DNA of 15,577 nt from positions 1 through 15,577 of the forward strand of contig JAFAHH010000043.1 in the NCBI GenBank assembly GCA_019237355.1, read 5' to 3'. Below are positions 1 to 8,902 of the stretch, piece after piece (position 1 is the stretch's first letter; every line of letters begins with the position of its first letter). The notes beneath the pieces are model-generated. The model saw only the letters and a list, made by a program, of their open reading frames with translations, was not told where the DNA came from and did not search any database. Source of the DNA: Acetobacteraceae bacterium. Its GTDB lineage: Bacteria; Pseudomonadota; Alphaproteobacteria; Acetobacterales; Acetobacteraceae. Made by a program: the position numbers and the translations under genes.

Positions 1-2
1 CG

Positions 3-792
3 ACCCCAGTGCAGCCCGCCTCCGCCGGATGGACCTTCAACCTAACCCCGTATTTCTGGCTGACCACCTTCCGATCCAATCTCAGCTTCACGGGGCCGCG
101 GGGCAACACTGTCTCGGAATCGATCACCGCCGGCATCAACGAATACATTTCGCACCTCAACTTCGCCTTGATGGGCGGAGCGGAGGCGCGATACGACCGG
201 TTCTCGGGTCTTGGCCGACCTCGTCTATGCGAGCCTCAGCTTCAAAAATGAGTTGGGCGCCAACCGGCTTCGCGACGTGAATGCCGGCGGCCTGTCGATC
301 CCGATTCTGCGCGGCCAGCAGCTCTTCACTGGCTCACGCACCGACGCCAAGATCGGGAGCCTCGCAGGGGGGTATACCCTGGCTTCGGGCGCTTGGGGCA
401 ACGTGGACGCCATTGCCGGGGTTCGTATCCTGAGCGTGAGCAGCAAGTTCAACTACACGCTGAGTGACGATATCAGGCTGCCGGACGGGACGGTCGCCCT
501 GCCCCGCAACGGCAATCTGAACCTCGGCCAAACCTACCTCGGGGGTGTCGGCGGCATCAGGGGCCGGCTCAATATCGGCGACGGCCGGTTTTTCATCCCC
601 TATTACCTCGATGCCGGAGGCGGCGGCGTTCCATTCACCTGGCAGGCCTATGCCGGGTTGGGATATAGAACGGGCTTCGCCGATCTCTCGATCGGCTATC
701 GTTGGCTCGATTTCCAGAAGAACGGAAAAAAACAGGCCGTGGAAAACCTATCGCTGGGCGGCGCTGTCCTGGCGGCGGCGTTCCGATTCTAG
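3..792 (+). pseudogene. outer-membrane beta-barrel protein, 5'-partial and frameshifted
   Basis: The frame enters from the left edge (phase starting at base 3) and runs to a TAG at 790-792. Alternating aromatic and small residues, repeated Gly-rich turns (LGGVGGIRGRL, YAGLGYRTG, LSIGYRWLDF) and a C-terminal strand ending in Phe (GGAVLAAAFRF) are what an outer-membrane beta-barrel shows; I do not recognise a named gene. The reading is broken near 206-208: the first part reads ...EARYDRFS and would run off frame to a stop at 251, while dropping one G from the GGG gives ...RFSVLADLVYASLSFKNE and an open frame to the end. The family homology therefore spans both frames, which points to a one-base insertion, either a true frameshift mutation or a sequencing error. 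The signal peptide and start lie outside the window. The GTG at base 9 is unlikely to be the start because the open frame continues upstream of it. Confidence 0.7.
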
Positions 793-793
793 G

Positions 794-873
794 GCACGAT
801 CGCTTGAGACGGAATCGGGTTCCCAATTCGCGAGCGAATTGGGATCCCGATCGTCGGAAAGCCTCAATCGTGC
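794..873. repeat. long imperfect palindrome just after the barrel gene
   Basis: About 80 bases, starting one base after the stop codon, fold on themselves. The inner arms around GGGTTCCCAATTCGC and GCGAATTGGGATCCC (816-847) pair with one mismatch, and the outer ends GCACGAT (794-800) and ATCGTGC (867-873) pair exactly, with bulges between. No T-run follows the stem, so a classical rho-independent terminator is not shown. It may act as a transcript-end structure between the convergent barrel gene and ettA, or be a small dispersed repeat. Confidence 0.6.
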
Positions 874-888
874 TCTCAAACAAGATTC

Positions 889-931
889 GCTAGAGCATGT
901 TTTTTGTAAGCCGAAACAAACATGCTCTAGC
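889..931. repeat. 14-bp perfect inverted repeat, 15-nt loop
   Basis: GCTAGAGCATGTTT (889-902) and AAACATGCTCTAGC (918-931) are exact reverse complements around a 15-base loop. The TAGAGCATG...CATGCTCTA frame resembles short dispersed palindromes that I recall from many Rhizobiales genomes; this is recollection and was not searched. Function unknown; it could also fold in RNA of either strand. Confidence 0.7.
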
Positions 932-980
932 AGGCTGCGGAAAAACGCTGAACTCGGTCGTTCGTAAAGCAACGAAAGAA

Positions 981-1122
981 GGTCAGGGGCTTTGCCCCTG
1001 GACCCCAGCAAAGGCAGAGCCTTTGCAATCCAATCGCGTAGTGGGTCGGGTCTGGGGCCTTTCGGCCCCGTCATGCGAACAGCATGCTCCCCGCATGACG
1101 GGTCCAGGGCAAAGCCCTGGCC
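981..1122. repeat. cluster of tight-loop hairpins (dispersed repeat element)
   Basis: Four perfect short-loop stems follow one another: CAGGGGC-TTT-GCCCCTG (984-1000), GCAAAGGC-AGA-GCCTTTGC (1008-1026), GGGGCC-TTTC-GGCCCC (1054-1069) and CCAGGGC-AAA-GCCCTGG (1104-1120). The first and last are also approximate inverted copies of each other (981-1005 against 1100-1122), and CCCGTCATGCG (1067-1077) pairs with CGCATGACGGG (1092-1102). With the two palindromes upstream, this accounts for nearly all of the gene-free 793-1156. No credible coding frame was found in the interval. It may end transcription for the convergent genes on either side. Confidence 0.65.
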
Positions 1123-1156
1123 TTCCTATTTCACTGCTAGAGCGGTTTCCACCCCG

Positions 1157-2836
<1,680 letters not shown>

Positions 2837-2867
2837 GCAATCGGGCTCCTTATCGGGAAGACATGGC

Positions 2868-2905
2868 GAGGACGGCGCGCTCGCGGTTGCTCGCGCGGCG
2901 TCCTC
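2868..2905. other. strong hairpin between the tRNA and ettA
   Basis: GAGGACGGCGCGC (2868-2880) and GCGCGGCGTCCTC (2893-2905) pair over 13 bp with one mismatch around a 12-base loop. On the minus strand the order is tRNA, this hairpin, then the ettA ribosome-binding site. There is no following T-run, so it may be a processing or 3' end structure of the tRNA, an attenuator-like leader of ettA, or simply a GC-rich stem. Confidence 0.6.
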
Positions 2906-2925
2906 CCCTGTTTCGCTTTGAAGCC

Positions 2926-2999
2926 TGCGCCCGGCAGGACTCGAACCTGCAACCAAGCCGTTATGAGCGGCCCGCTCTGACCAGTTGAGCTACAGGCGC
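2926..2999 (-). tRNA. tRNA with CAT anticodon, probably tRNA-Ile2 (elongator Met possible)
   Basis: Read on the minus strand, a full cloverleaf forms. The acceptor stem is GCGCCTG/CGGGCGC with one G-U pair, the D arm GCTC/GAGC, the anticodon stem GGCCG/CGGCT with loop CTCATAA, the T arm GCAGG-TTCGAGT-CCTGC, and the discriminator base is A. The anticodon (complement of 2963-2965) is CAT, so it is initiator Met, elongator Met or the lysidine-modified Ile2. The 4-69 and 5-68 pairs are C-G, and the variable region CTTGGTTGC is close to that of E. coli ileX; both favour Ile2, which reads AUA after TilS modification. The initiator is unlikely because position 1-72 is paired and the anticodon stem lacks three G-C pairs. 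CCA is not encoded (GGC follows). Confidence 0.9.
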
Positions 3000-3029
3000 A
3001 TGCTGGCCCTGTTGTGGCGTTGCCGCGCG

Positions 3030-3051
3030 GTGGGCGCAAGATACCGCCCAC
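3030..3051. promoter_or_regulatory. 7-bp inverted repeat in the divergent tRNA / GGDEF-EAL spacer
   Basis: GTGGGCG (3030-3036) and CGCCCAC (3045-3051) are exact inverted repeats with an 8-base centre. They lie between the tRNA gene, read leftward, and the c-di-GMP gene, read rightward, so they fall where both promoters should be. It could be an operator or an incidental GC-rich stem; nothing in the sequence decides this. Confidence 0.3.
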
Positions 3052-3096
3052 GGGTTGCTTAGCGGGATTTTAAGGATCAGCGCCGATTCTGGCCCT

Positions 3097-5952
3097 ATGA
3101 GTCACACTATTGCGACCAGTCTCTTTCCCCCGCTTGCCATGCCGGGCTGGCGCTGGCCGGGCGCGCTGGGCACGATTCGGGGTAAAATCTTTGCGGCCTT
3201 CTTTGGGATGACGCTGATTGGCGCCTGCCTGGGTTGGCAATCCGTAGCGGGCGTCCGTCATGCCGGATCGCTCGTGGTCGAAACATTCGACAAGTCGCTG
3301 ATGTCGATCGACTACGCCCGGTCCGCCGCGGCCGATTTTGCGGGGATGCAAGCCGCTTACGCCCGCTACACCGTGAGCAGCGATCCAGCCGTGCGGCGCG
3401 ATCTTGAACGGCGAATCCAGAACTTGGCGGGAACCTTGCATGAGGATTTGGGCGTAGCGAGCGCACGCTCGCAGTCTGAACGGGCCGCCGAGGCGGCCCA
3501 TCAAGTCGCGCAGGCCGTGGATAAGTGGCTGGCCGCACGGAATTCCAGCAACGCTGAGCGCTGGGCGGAACTGGATGGCTATGCCGCCACCGCCGACCAG
3601 AAAATCGACCTGCTTATCAATTACACCGCGGGAGATGGATTCCTCTATCGCCAAAGCGCACTGGCCGCGATCGCAAAAGAGACTGCGATCAGCCTTTCAG
3701 GCACAGGGATCGCGCTGGTTCTGACCACCTTGATCACTTGGCTCCTGGCGCGCCGCATCGAGGGGCCCGTATCGGCTGCTTCGGCAGCCGCAGCGCGGAT
3801 TGCGGACGGCGAGCTCGATACCCCGATCCCGGTTGGCGCGGCCGATGAGCTTGGCGCCTTGCTGAGCTCGATGGCAATCATGCGCAACAACATCCGGGCG
3901 ATGGTGGAGCGGGAGGTGGCGCAACGGCGCTCGGCCCAGAGCCGGCTTACCGACGCGATCGAGGGTTCACGGGAGGGTGTGATCCTGGTCGATCCCGAAG
4001 GCGAAATCATTATCGCCAACTCGGCGGCGGCGACGCTCCTGAACCGGATCGCCGATCAGCTTCGCCCGGGCGTTCCATTTGCGCGCTTGGTCCACGCGGC
4101 CGTGAAACGCGGCATCTTCGCCGCGGGGATACAACCGCGACAGCATTTCTCAGGGGCCATGCCTTTTGCAGGCGAGGCGCAGCTCGCGGACGGAAGATGG
4201 CTGCGCATCAGCCGGAGTACAACGCAAGATGGCGGATTTGTTGCTATTTGCAGCGAGATCACCGCCCTGAAGAACCGGGAGGCGGAACTCGAGGCGATTA
4301 ATATTCGCTTCGATGCCGCACTCAGCAACATGTCGCACGGTCTGTGCCTATTCGACGCTCAGGAGCGGCTGCAGGTTATAAACAACCAATTCTGCGACCT
4401 TTATAAAATTCCGCCTGATCACGCCAAGCTAGGCATGACGATGCGCGAGCTGGTCCAGGCTAGCCTGATAGCTGGCAACCATCCCGGGCGCAGCCTGGAT
4501 GAGGTGTATGCGAAGCGGCGACAACTCGTTGATGGCCGGAAGCGGGCCGTGCAAATACGCGATTTGGCTGGTGGCCGAGTCATCGTGACCCGGCACGAGC
4601 CGCTGCCGGGCGGCGGCTGGGTTAGCACGCATGAAGACATCACTGAGCAGCGGCGGCAAGAAGCACAGATCGCGCATATGGCGCGACATGATGCCCTGAC
4701 CAACCTTCCGAATCGGACACTCTTCAATGAGCGAATCGCCCTAGCCCTTTCGCAGCTCGGTCGAGATGCGTGGTTTGCGGTGCATTGCCTCGACCTTGAT
4801 CATTTCAAGAACGTGAACGACACGCTTGGCCACGCGATGGGCGACAAGCTGCTCCAGGCTGTTGCGCAACGGCTGCTCGGCGCCCTGCGCGAGAGTGATA
4901 CCGTGGCGCGGCTTGGAGGCGATGAGTTTGCCGTAGTTCAAGCTGGAATCGAGCGCCCGGAAGATGCCGAATCATTGGCGCGCCGCTTGGTTGGCAGAAT
5001 CGGCGAGGTCTTCGAAATAGATGGGCATCGGCTGAATATCGGAACCAGTATTGGCATCGCGGTGGCGCCAGAGGACGGCGCCAGCGCCGAGGATCTGCTG
5101 AAAAATGCCGATCTAGCGCTGTATCGCTCGAAAGCAGACGGCCGGGGCACTTTCTGTTTCTTCGAACCAGCGATGGATGCGCGCATGCAGGCCCGGCGCG
5201 CTCTCGAACTCGATCTGCGGAACGCGCTTGCTAGAGGCGAATTCGAGTTGCTTTACCAGCCGCTCTACGATGTATCTCTTTGCCGCATTAGCGGTTTCGA
5301 GGCGCTCGTCCGATGGCGCCATCCCAAACGGGGAATTGTTTCCCCAGCAGAGTTCATCCCGCTTGCCGAGGAGATCGGCCTCATTGTCCCCCTCGGCGAC
5401 TTCGTTCTCCGCCGGGCTACGGCGGAAGCAAGGTCCTGGCCCCATGATATCAAAGTGGCGGTGAATGTTTCACCCGCGCAGTTCAAAGGTGCGCAGCTTG
5501 TCGAGAGTGTTGCCCGGGCGCTAGCCGAGTCTGGCTTGCCTGCAGAGCGGCTTGAACTGGAAATCACCGAGTCAGTTTTGCTTCAGGATAACGCCGCGAC
5601 GCTCGCCGTTCTGCACGCTCTTCGTAGCCTAGGGGTGCGCGTTTCGATGGACGACTTTGGAACCGGGTATTCCTCCCTGAGCTATTTGCGCAGCTTTCCG
5701 TTTGATAAAATCAAGATCGACCAATGCTTCATCCGCGATCTCCCAACAAATCAAGATTCCGGTGCAATCGTCCGCGCGATTACCGGACTGGGCCGCAGCA
5801 TGGGGATGCGGATCACGGCTGAAGGGGTCGAAACCGAATCGCAGCTCGATCAGGTGCGTCAGGAAGGCTGCTCCGAGGCACAGGGGTATTATTTCAGCCG
5901 ACCGGCGCCGGCTGCCGACATTCCTACGCTGCTGGCCCGGTGGGGTGGGTAG
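3097..5952 (+). CDS. membrane-bound PAS-PAS-GGDEF-EAL c-di-GMP cyclase/phosphodiesterase
   Basis: A 951-residue inner-membrane signalling protein. In order it has TM1 at about 31-50, a periplasmic segment of about 145 residues, TM2 at about 197-217, HAMP at about 218-270, PAS at about 286-395, a second PAS-like domain at about 400-520, GGDEF at about 527-685 and EAL at about 705-945. GGDEF is intact at 607-611 with an inhibitory-site RESD six residues before it, so diguanylate cyclase activity and product inhibition are expected. The EAL domain keeps FEALVRW (EAL 735-737), NVS, ITES, DDFGTG (852-857), KID and AEGVET, so phosphodiesterase activity is also plausible. Which activity dominates cannot be read from sequence. 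ATG 3097 lacks a close Shine-Dalgarno; an in-frame TTG at 3055 would add 14 residues, so the start is uncertain. The stop is one base before the peroxidase start, which suggests translational coupling. Confidence 0.93.
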   Translation: MSHTIATSLFPPLAMPGWRWPGALGTIRGKIFAAFFGMTLIGACLGWQSVAGVRHAGSLVVETFDKSLMSIDYARSAAADFAGMQAAYARYTVSSDPAVRRDLERRIQNLAGTLHEDLGVASARSQSERAAEAAHQVAQAVDKWLAARNSSNAERWAELDGYAATADQKIDLLINYTAGDGFLYRQSALAAIAKETAISLSGTGIALVLTTLITWLLARRIEGPVSAASAAAARIADGELDTPIPVGAADELGALLSSMAIMRNNIRAMVEREVAQRRSAQSRLTDAIEGSREGVILVDPEGEIIIANSAAATLLNRIADQLRPGVPFARLVHAAVKRGIFAAGIQPRQHFSGAMPFAGEAQLADGRWLRISRSTTQDGGFVAICSEITALKNREAELEAINIRFDAALSNMSHGLCLFDAQERLQVINNQFCDLYKIPPDHAKLGMTMRELVQASLIAGNHPGRSLDEVYAKRRQLVDGRKRAVQIRDLAGGRVIVTRHEPLPGGGWVSTHEDITEQRRQEAQIAHMARHDALTNLPNRTLFNERIALALSQLGRDAWFAVHCLDLDHFKNVNDTLGHAMGDKLLQAVAQRLLGALRESDTVARLGGDEFAVVQAGIERPEDAESLARRLVGRIGEVFEIDGHRLNIGTSIGIAVAPEDGASAEDLLKNADLALYRSKADGRGTFCFFEPAMDARMQARRALELDLRNALARGEFELLYQPLYDVSLCRISGFEALVRWRHPKRGIVSPAEFIPLAEEIGLIVPLGDFVLRRATAEARSWPHDIKVAVNVSPAQFKGAQLVESVARALAESGLPAERLELEITESVLLQDNAATLAVLHALRSLGVRVSMDDFGTGYSSLSYLRSFPFDKIKIDQCFIRDLPTNQDSGAIVRAITGLGRSMGMRITAEGVETESQLDQVRQEGCSEAQGYYFSRPAPAADIPTLLARWGG

Positions 5953-5953
5953 A

Positions 5954-6979
5954 ATGCGGCCGGGTCGCATCCTTGCGGCGGTCGCTTTCCTGGCGCTGGC
6001 CGGGCTTGCGTCATGGGCCACCTCTTCGCCGGCCGCTCAGGACACAAGTGGGCTGGCTGCGATGAAGGCGGCTTACCGTCATCCTGACCCCATTGAATAT
6101 CCAGAGGATAACCCGTTCTCTGAGGCCAAGGAAAAACTGGGCCGAAAATTGTTTTTCGACCCGATTCTGTCGTTATCGCGCACCTATTCCTGCGCAAGCT
6201 GCCACAATCCGGATCTGGGATGGAGCGATGGGCTGCGTAAGGCGATCGGATTTTCTGGAGCAGAGCTCAGCCTGCATGCGCCGACTCTGCTGAACATTGC
6301 CTGGATTCCGATCCTGGGCTGGGACGGAAGGTTTCAGGACCTAGAATCCGTGACGTTTGCGCCGATCTCCGCGCCATTGAACATGGGCCTTCCGAAGCAG
6401 ATGCTGATTGATCGCCTTACTGCAGACCCGGCCTATGTATCGGCGTTCACGGAGGCCTTTGCGAAGCCAGAGATTACGGAACGGACAATCGAGCAAGCGC
6501 TCACCACATTCGAGCGGACGATTATCTCGGACGAAAGCCCCTTCGACCGGTGGATTGGTGGTGATGAGGGTGCAATCTCGGATGCCGCGAAGCGCGGCTT
6601 TGCACTATTCAACGGCCGTGCGCATTGTGCCGAGTGCCATGCGGGATGGGCATTCACCGATGGTTCGTTTCACGACATTGGCGTCGCGCGGGGCGATGAT
6701 TTAGGGCGGGGCCGATTCTTTCCGAGCTCGGTAAAGCTGCAGTACGCATTCAAGACGCCGACGCTGCGCGATGTAGCCAAGCGGGCGCCCTACATGCATG
6801 ACGGGTCGGTTCCAACCCTGGAGGCCGTGGTCGATCACTACGACCAGGGCGGCATCGAACGTCCGAGCCGGGCAGAGCCGATCATGAAACTTCAGCTTTC
6901 GGTTCGCGAGAAGAGCGATCTGGTGGCGTTTCTCAAAACCCTTACCGGGGATCGTGCAAAGCCGGTCGAGCCCCACTGA
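5954..6979 (+). CDS. di-heme cytochrome c peroxidase, MauG/CcpA family
   Basis: A 341-residue secreted protein with two covalent heme sites, CASCH (80-84) and CAECH (225-229), spaced as in bacterial di-heme peroxidases. The N-terminus MRPGRILAAVAFLALAGLASWA is a signal peptide, followed by a short linker to the KLGRKLFFDPILS motif typical of the family. APYMHDGSVPTLEAVVDHYDQGG near the C-terminus is the usual signature around the second heme. Known members reduce peroxide with electrons from small cytochromes or cupredoxins, or (MauG, MbnH) oxidise protein side chains; which applies here is not decided by sequence. The frame is open upstream inside the preceding gene, but ATG 5954 is chosen because the signal peptide starts there. 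The one-base gap to the GGDEF-EAL gene suggests one transcript. A cupredoxin gene lies 1.4 kb downstream on the opposite strand. Confidence 0.93.
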   Translation: MRPGRILAAVAFLALAGLASWATSSPAAQDTSGLAAMKAAYRHPDPIEYPEDNPFSEAKEKLGRKLFFDPILSLSRTYSCASCHNPDLGWSDGLRKAIGFSGAELSLHAPTLLNIAWIPILGWDGRFQDLESVTFAPISAPLNMGLPKQMLIDRLTADPAYVSAFTEAFAKPEITERTIEQALTTFERTIISDESPFDRWIGGDEGAISDAAKRGFALFNGRAHCAECHAGWAFTDGSFHDIGVARGDDLGRGRFFPSSVKLQYAFKTPTLRDVAKRAPYMHDGSVPTLEAVVDHYDQGGIERPSRAEPIMKLQLSVREKSDLVAFLKTLTGDRAKPVEPH

Positions 6980-7040
6980 GCGGTGCCGGCGCATGCGTTT
7001 CGCGCCAGCCGCATTCTCCGTGCATCAAGGGGGATTGGGT

Positions 7041-7196
7041 TCAGCCGGTTACCTGCTGGAGCGCCCAGCCGATGCTGGCGAGACCCGCTATCAGCAGTGA
7101 CCCGCCACAAAACTCAAGCTTCGCTGCTGCGCCTGGGTAGCGAGTTGCTAAGGAGGCGAGGGTTGCGCCTGTCGCGACGAGGATGAGACTAACCAT
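7041..7196 (-). CDS. small two-helix membrane protein, 51 aa
   Basis: The 51 residues start MVSLILVATGATLASLATRYPG and end with a second hydrophobic run SLLIAGLASIGWALQQV, so it is predicted to form a membrane hairpin with a short polar KLEF turn and one Cys (30). GGAG lies 8 nt upstream of the ATG, which supports this start over the longer frame to 7280. It lies between the convergent end of the peroxidase gene and a divergent membrane-protein gene with which it shares a 143-bp promoter region. I do not recognise the family; function unknown. The start signal and composition make it likely to be real, but this is less certain than for its neighbours. Confidence 0.55.
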   Translation of the reverse strand: MVSLILVATGATLASLATRYPGAAAKLEFCGGSLLIAGLASIGWALQQVTG

Positions 7197-7265
7197 GGTA
7201 GCTGCTCCGGTTCTCAGTTTGCGGGTGTGTATAAATAAAGATACGCCGGTCCGGTAAACAAAATC

Positions 7266-7294
7266 TTGCCTTACAACCAAAAGTAGAAGATAAT
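7266..7294 (+). promoter_or_regulatory. predicted sigma70-type promoter of the 7340 gene
   Basis: TTGCCT (7266-7271), a 17-base spacer and GATAAT (7289-7294) give near-consensus -35 and -10 elements. A start near 7300 would leave a leader of about 40 nt with AAGGA before ATG 7340. The region is markedly more AT-rich than its surroundings. Confidence 0.5.
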
Positions 7295-7339
7295 GCCAGA
7301 CAGATCGCTTTTTTAGAAGTGTCGGAATTCAAGGACCGC

Positions 7340-8383
7340 ATGGAAAAGCTAACATTTAGCAGATATCGCCTTTCGGCCATCGCTACCCTGAGCACGGCAT
7401 ACACATTGATTTCGCCCAAGTTTGCGTTTGCACATGTCAAATGGTTCTGTGCCTTCGATGTCGCCTCACAGCCGAGATTTCTCAAGGACGTGCTCACCTC
7501 AGACTTCGGGGAGCTCGGGGCGGTATCGGTCGCGTTATTGCTCTTAGGCGCCGCGCTCGAGCGGACCGGACTAGGAGAGGCGCTTCTGCGGGCGCTCGAC
7601 CGCACGACAACCTTGTTGCGCGAAAGTTCCGAGATCGTCATTCGTGCGCTGCTCGGGGCCTTCTTCGTCGCCCTTTGGACAAAAGGAGGCATCATCCTTA
7701 CGCCGGAGCTAACCACGAATGTGGAAGGCATCTCGTGGCTACAGCTCGCCATTGCCGCTGGGCTGATCTGGCGCTCGACCATGATTTTGTCGGCCTTAGG
7801 CATGCTGGCATTATACGCGATCGGAATAGCGAGCGACGGCCTTTTCCATATGCTCGATTACCCGATTTTCGTGGGTCTCGCCATCTATATCGGGTCAGCC
7901 GGGCTAGGGCGGAGGCTTTTCGGGCTTCGTCCGCTGGATATTATGCGCTGGGCGGCAGCGATCACGATGATGTGGGCTTCGGTCGAGAAATGGGCCTACC
8001 CGCAATGGACCTTTCCTCTATTTACGAATAACCCGGCCATGACCATGGGTCTCGACCGCGAGTTCTTCATGGTTGCCGCGGGCATGGTGGAGTTCGCGCT
8101 GGCCTTTGGATTGGCTTGCACTCCGCTGGTCCGGCGTGTCGCGGCGACCATTCTGTGCGGGATGTTTGTCAGCGCGATTACCGGCTTCGGCAAAATCGAT
8201 GCTATTGGGCATACACCGATCATCGCAGTCATGCTGGCGATCATGGCCGATGATGCGCGGGTGGCCCTGCGCTCGCCGGTATGGTACCCTGCCTATTTCA
8301 CCGGAGCCGTGTTTGGGTTCCTGGCCGCATACTATGGCCTGCATGCAGCCTGGTTCGGCACGCTGATCGGCCTCTCCACTTAA
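7340..8383 (+). CDS. polytopic membrane protein of unknown function, N-terminal AFA-HVKWF
   Basis: A 347-residue protein with about eight hydrophobic segments (roughly 62-80, 98-115, 134-160, 174-190, 201-215, 242-262, 266-282, 290-303, with a last one near 318-335). Residues 10-31 resemble a signal peptide ending in AFA, followed directly by HVKWFCAFDV; I recall this motif at the mature start of a family of unnamed membrane proteins. The overall look is DoxX-like, but I cannot place it in a named family. ATG 7340 is chosen over GTG 7319 because AAGGA is 4 nt upstream. It has its own likely promoter and is convergent with the cupredoxin gene (40-base gap). The neighbourhood suggests a role near periplasmic redox or metal chemistry; that is inference. 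Confidence 0.85.
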   Translation: MEKLTFSRYRLSAIATLSTAYTLISPKFAFAHVKWFCAFDVASQPRFLKDVLTSDFGELGAVSVALLLLGAALERTGLGEALLRALDRTTTLLRESSEIVIRALLGAFFVALWTKGGIILTPELTTNVEGISWLQLAIAAGLIWRSTMILSALGMLALYAIGIASDGLFHMLDYPIFVGLAIYIGSAGLGRRLFGLRPLDIMRWAAAITMMWASVEKWAYPQWTFPLFTNNPAMTMGLDREFFMVAAGMVEFALAFGLACTPLVRRVAATILCGMFVSAITGFGKIDAIGHTPIIAVMLAIMADDARVALRSPVWYPAYFTGAVFGFLAAYYGLHAAWFGTLIGLST

Positions 8384-8423
8384 GGCTCAAGGACCGTGAT
8401 GCGGCGAACCGAAGATATCATGG

Positions 8424-8798
8424 CTACCGTACTGTCACCGGAAGGCGCATCTTCGGATGGATCGCGCAAAGTACAGTGAATGACCCTGCTACTGAGAAGG
8501 TCACATCAAAGCTAGATCCCGGCCGCTGGTCATATGAATCGAATTTGAAGTCTTGAGCATCTACATACATGTGGTGGATGAGGTCCCCATCGTCATTGAC
8601 GAAGCGTACGGTTGAGCCCCGATCGATCTGCAAGGAAGATGGATGGAACATGCGCCCTTTCTGAGAGACCAGGTTGTTCCTCGGGCTGTGGGCGGCCACA
8701 GTCACCGCCGCCATCGTCCCAATAAGGGCAAGTAGAAAAAGCCCAGCGGCGGCGATTACTATTGGACCCGCTTGCCTGAGACCGCGTGTTTTTCTCAC
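8424..8798 (-). CDS. membrane-anchored cupredoxin (plastocyanin/azurin-like blue copper protein)
   Basis: 124 residues with one N-terminal hydrophobic segment (about 12-34, membrane anchor or signal peptide) and one cupredoxin domain. The type 1 copper ligands are present in order: His 75 or 76 in LIHHMYVD, then Cys 111, His 114 and Met 117 in VLCAIHPKM. Such proteins carry single electrons in the periplasm and are known donors to di-heme peroxidases. The start is GTG 8798, with AAGG about 11 nt upstream; the segment MRKTRGLRQAG then gives a positive N-terminus ahead of the hydrophobic run. It lies 104 bases downstream of the AsmA gene on the same strand and converges with the 7340 membrane-protein gene. 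Confidence 0.85.
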   Translation of the reverse strand: MRKTRGLRQAGPIVIAAAGLFLLALIGTMAAVTVAAHSPRNNLVSQKGRMFHPSSLQIDRGSTVRFVNDDGDLIHHMYVDAQDFKFDSYDQRPGSSFDVTFSVAGSFTVLCAIHPKMRLPVTVR

Positions 8799-8902
8799 GA
8801 GCGCTGCCTTTTGTCCGTCGTTCGGGCGCCAAGTCTAGCGGCAAAGGGTGAATGAACCCTTGCCTTGGTGCTACTTCCGGGAATCAAGCCGCGGGCCGGC
8901 GT

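Noticed and set aside
793..1156. Palindrome cluster considered as a CRISPR array or IS element
   Set aside because: There are no regular direct repeats with unique spacers, no transposase frame and no flanking target duplication.
2837..2956. 40-residue N-terminal extension of EttA
   Set aside because: The true start has a good Shine-Dalgarno and matches family N-termini; the extension covers the hairpin and part of the tRNA.
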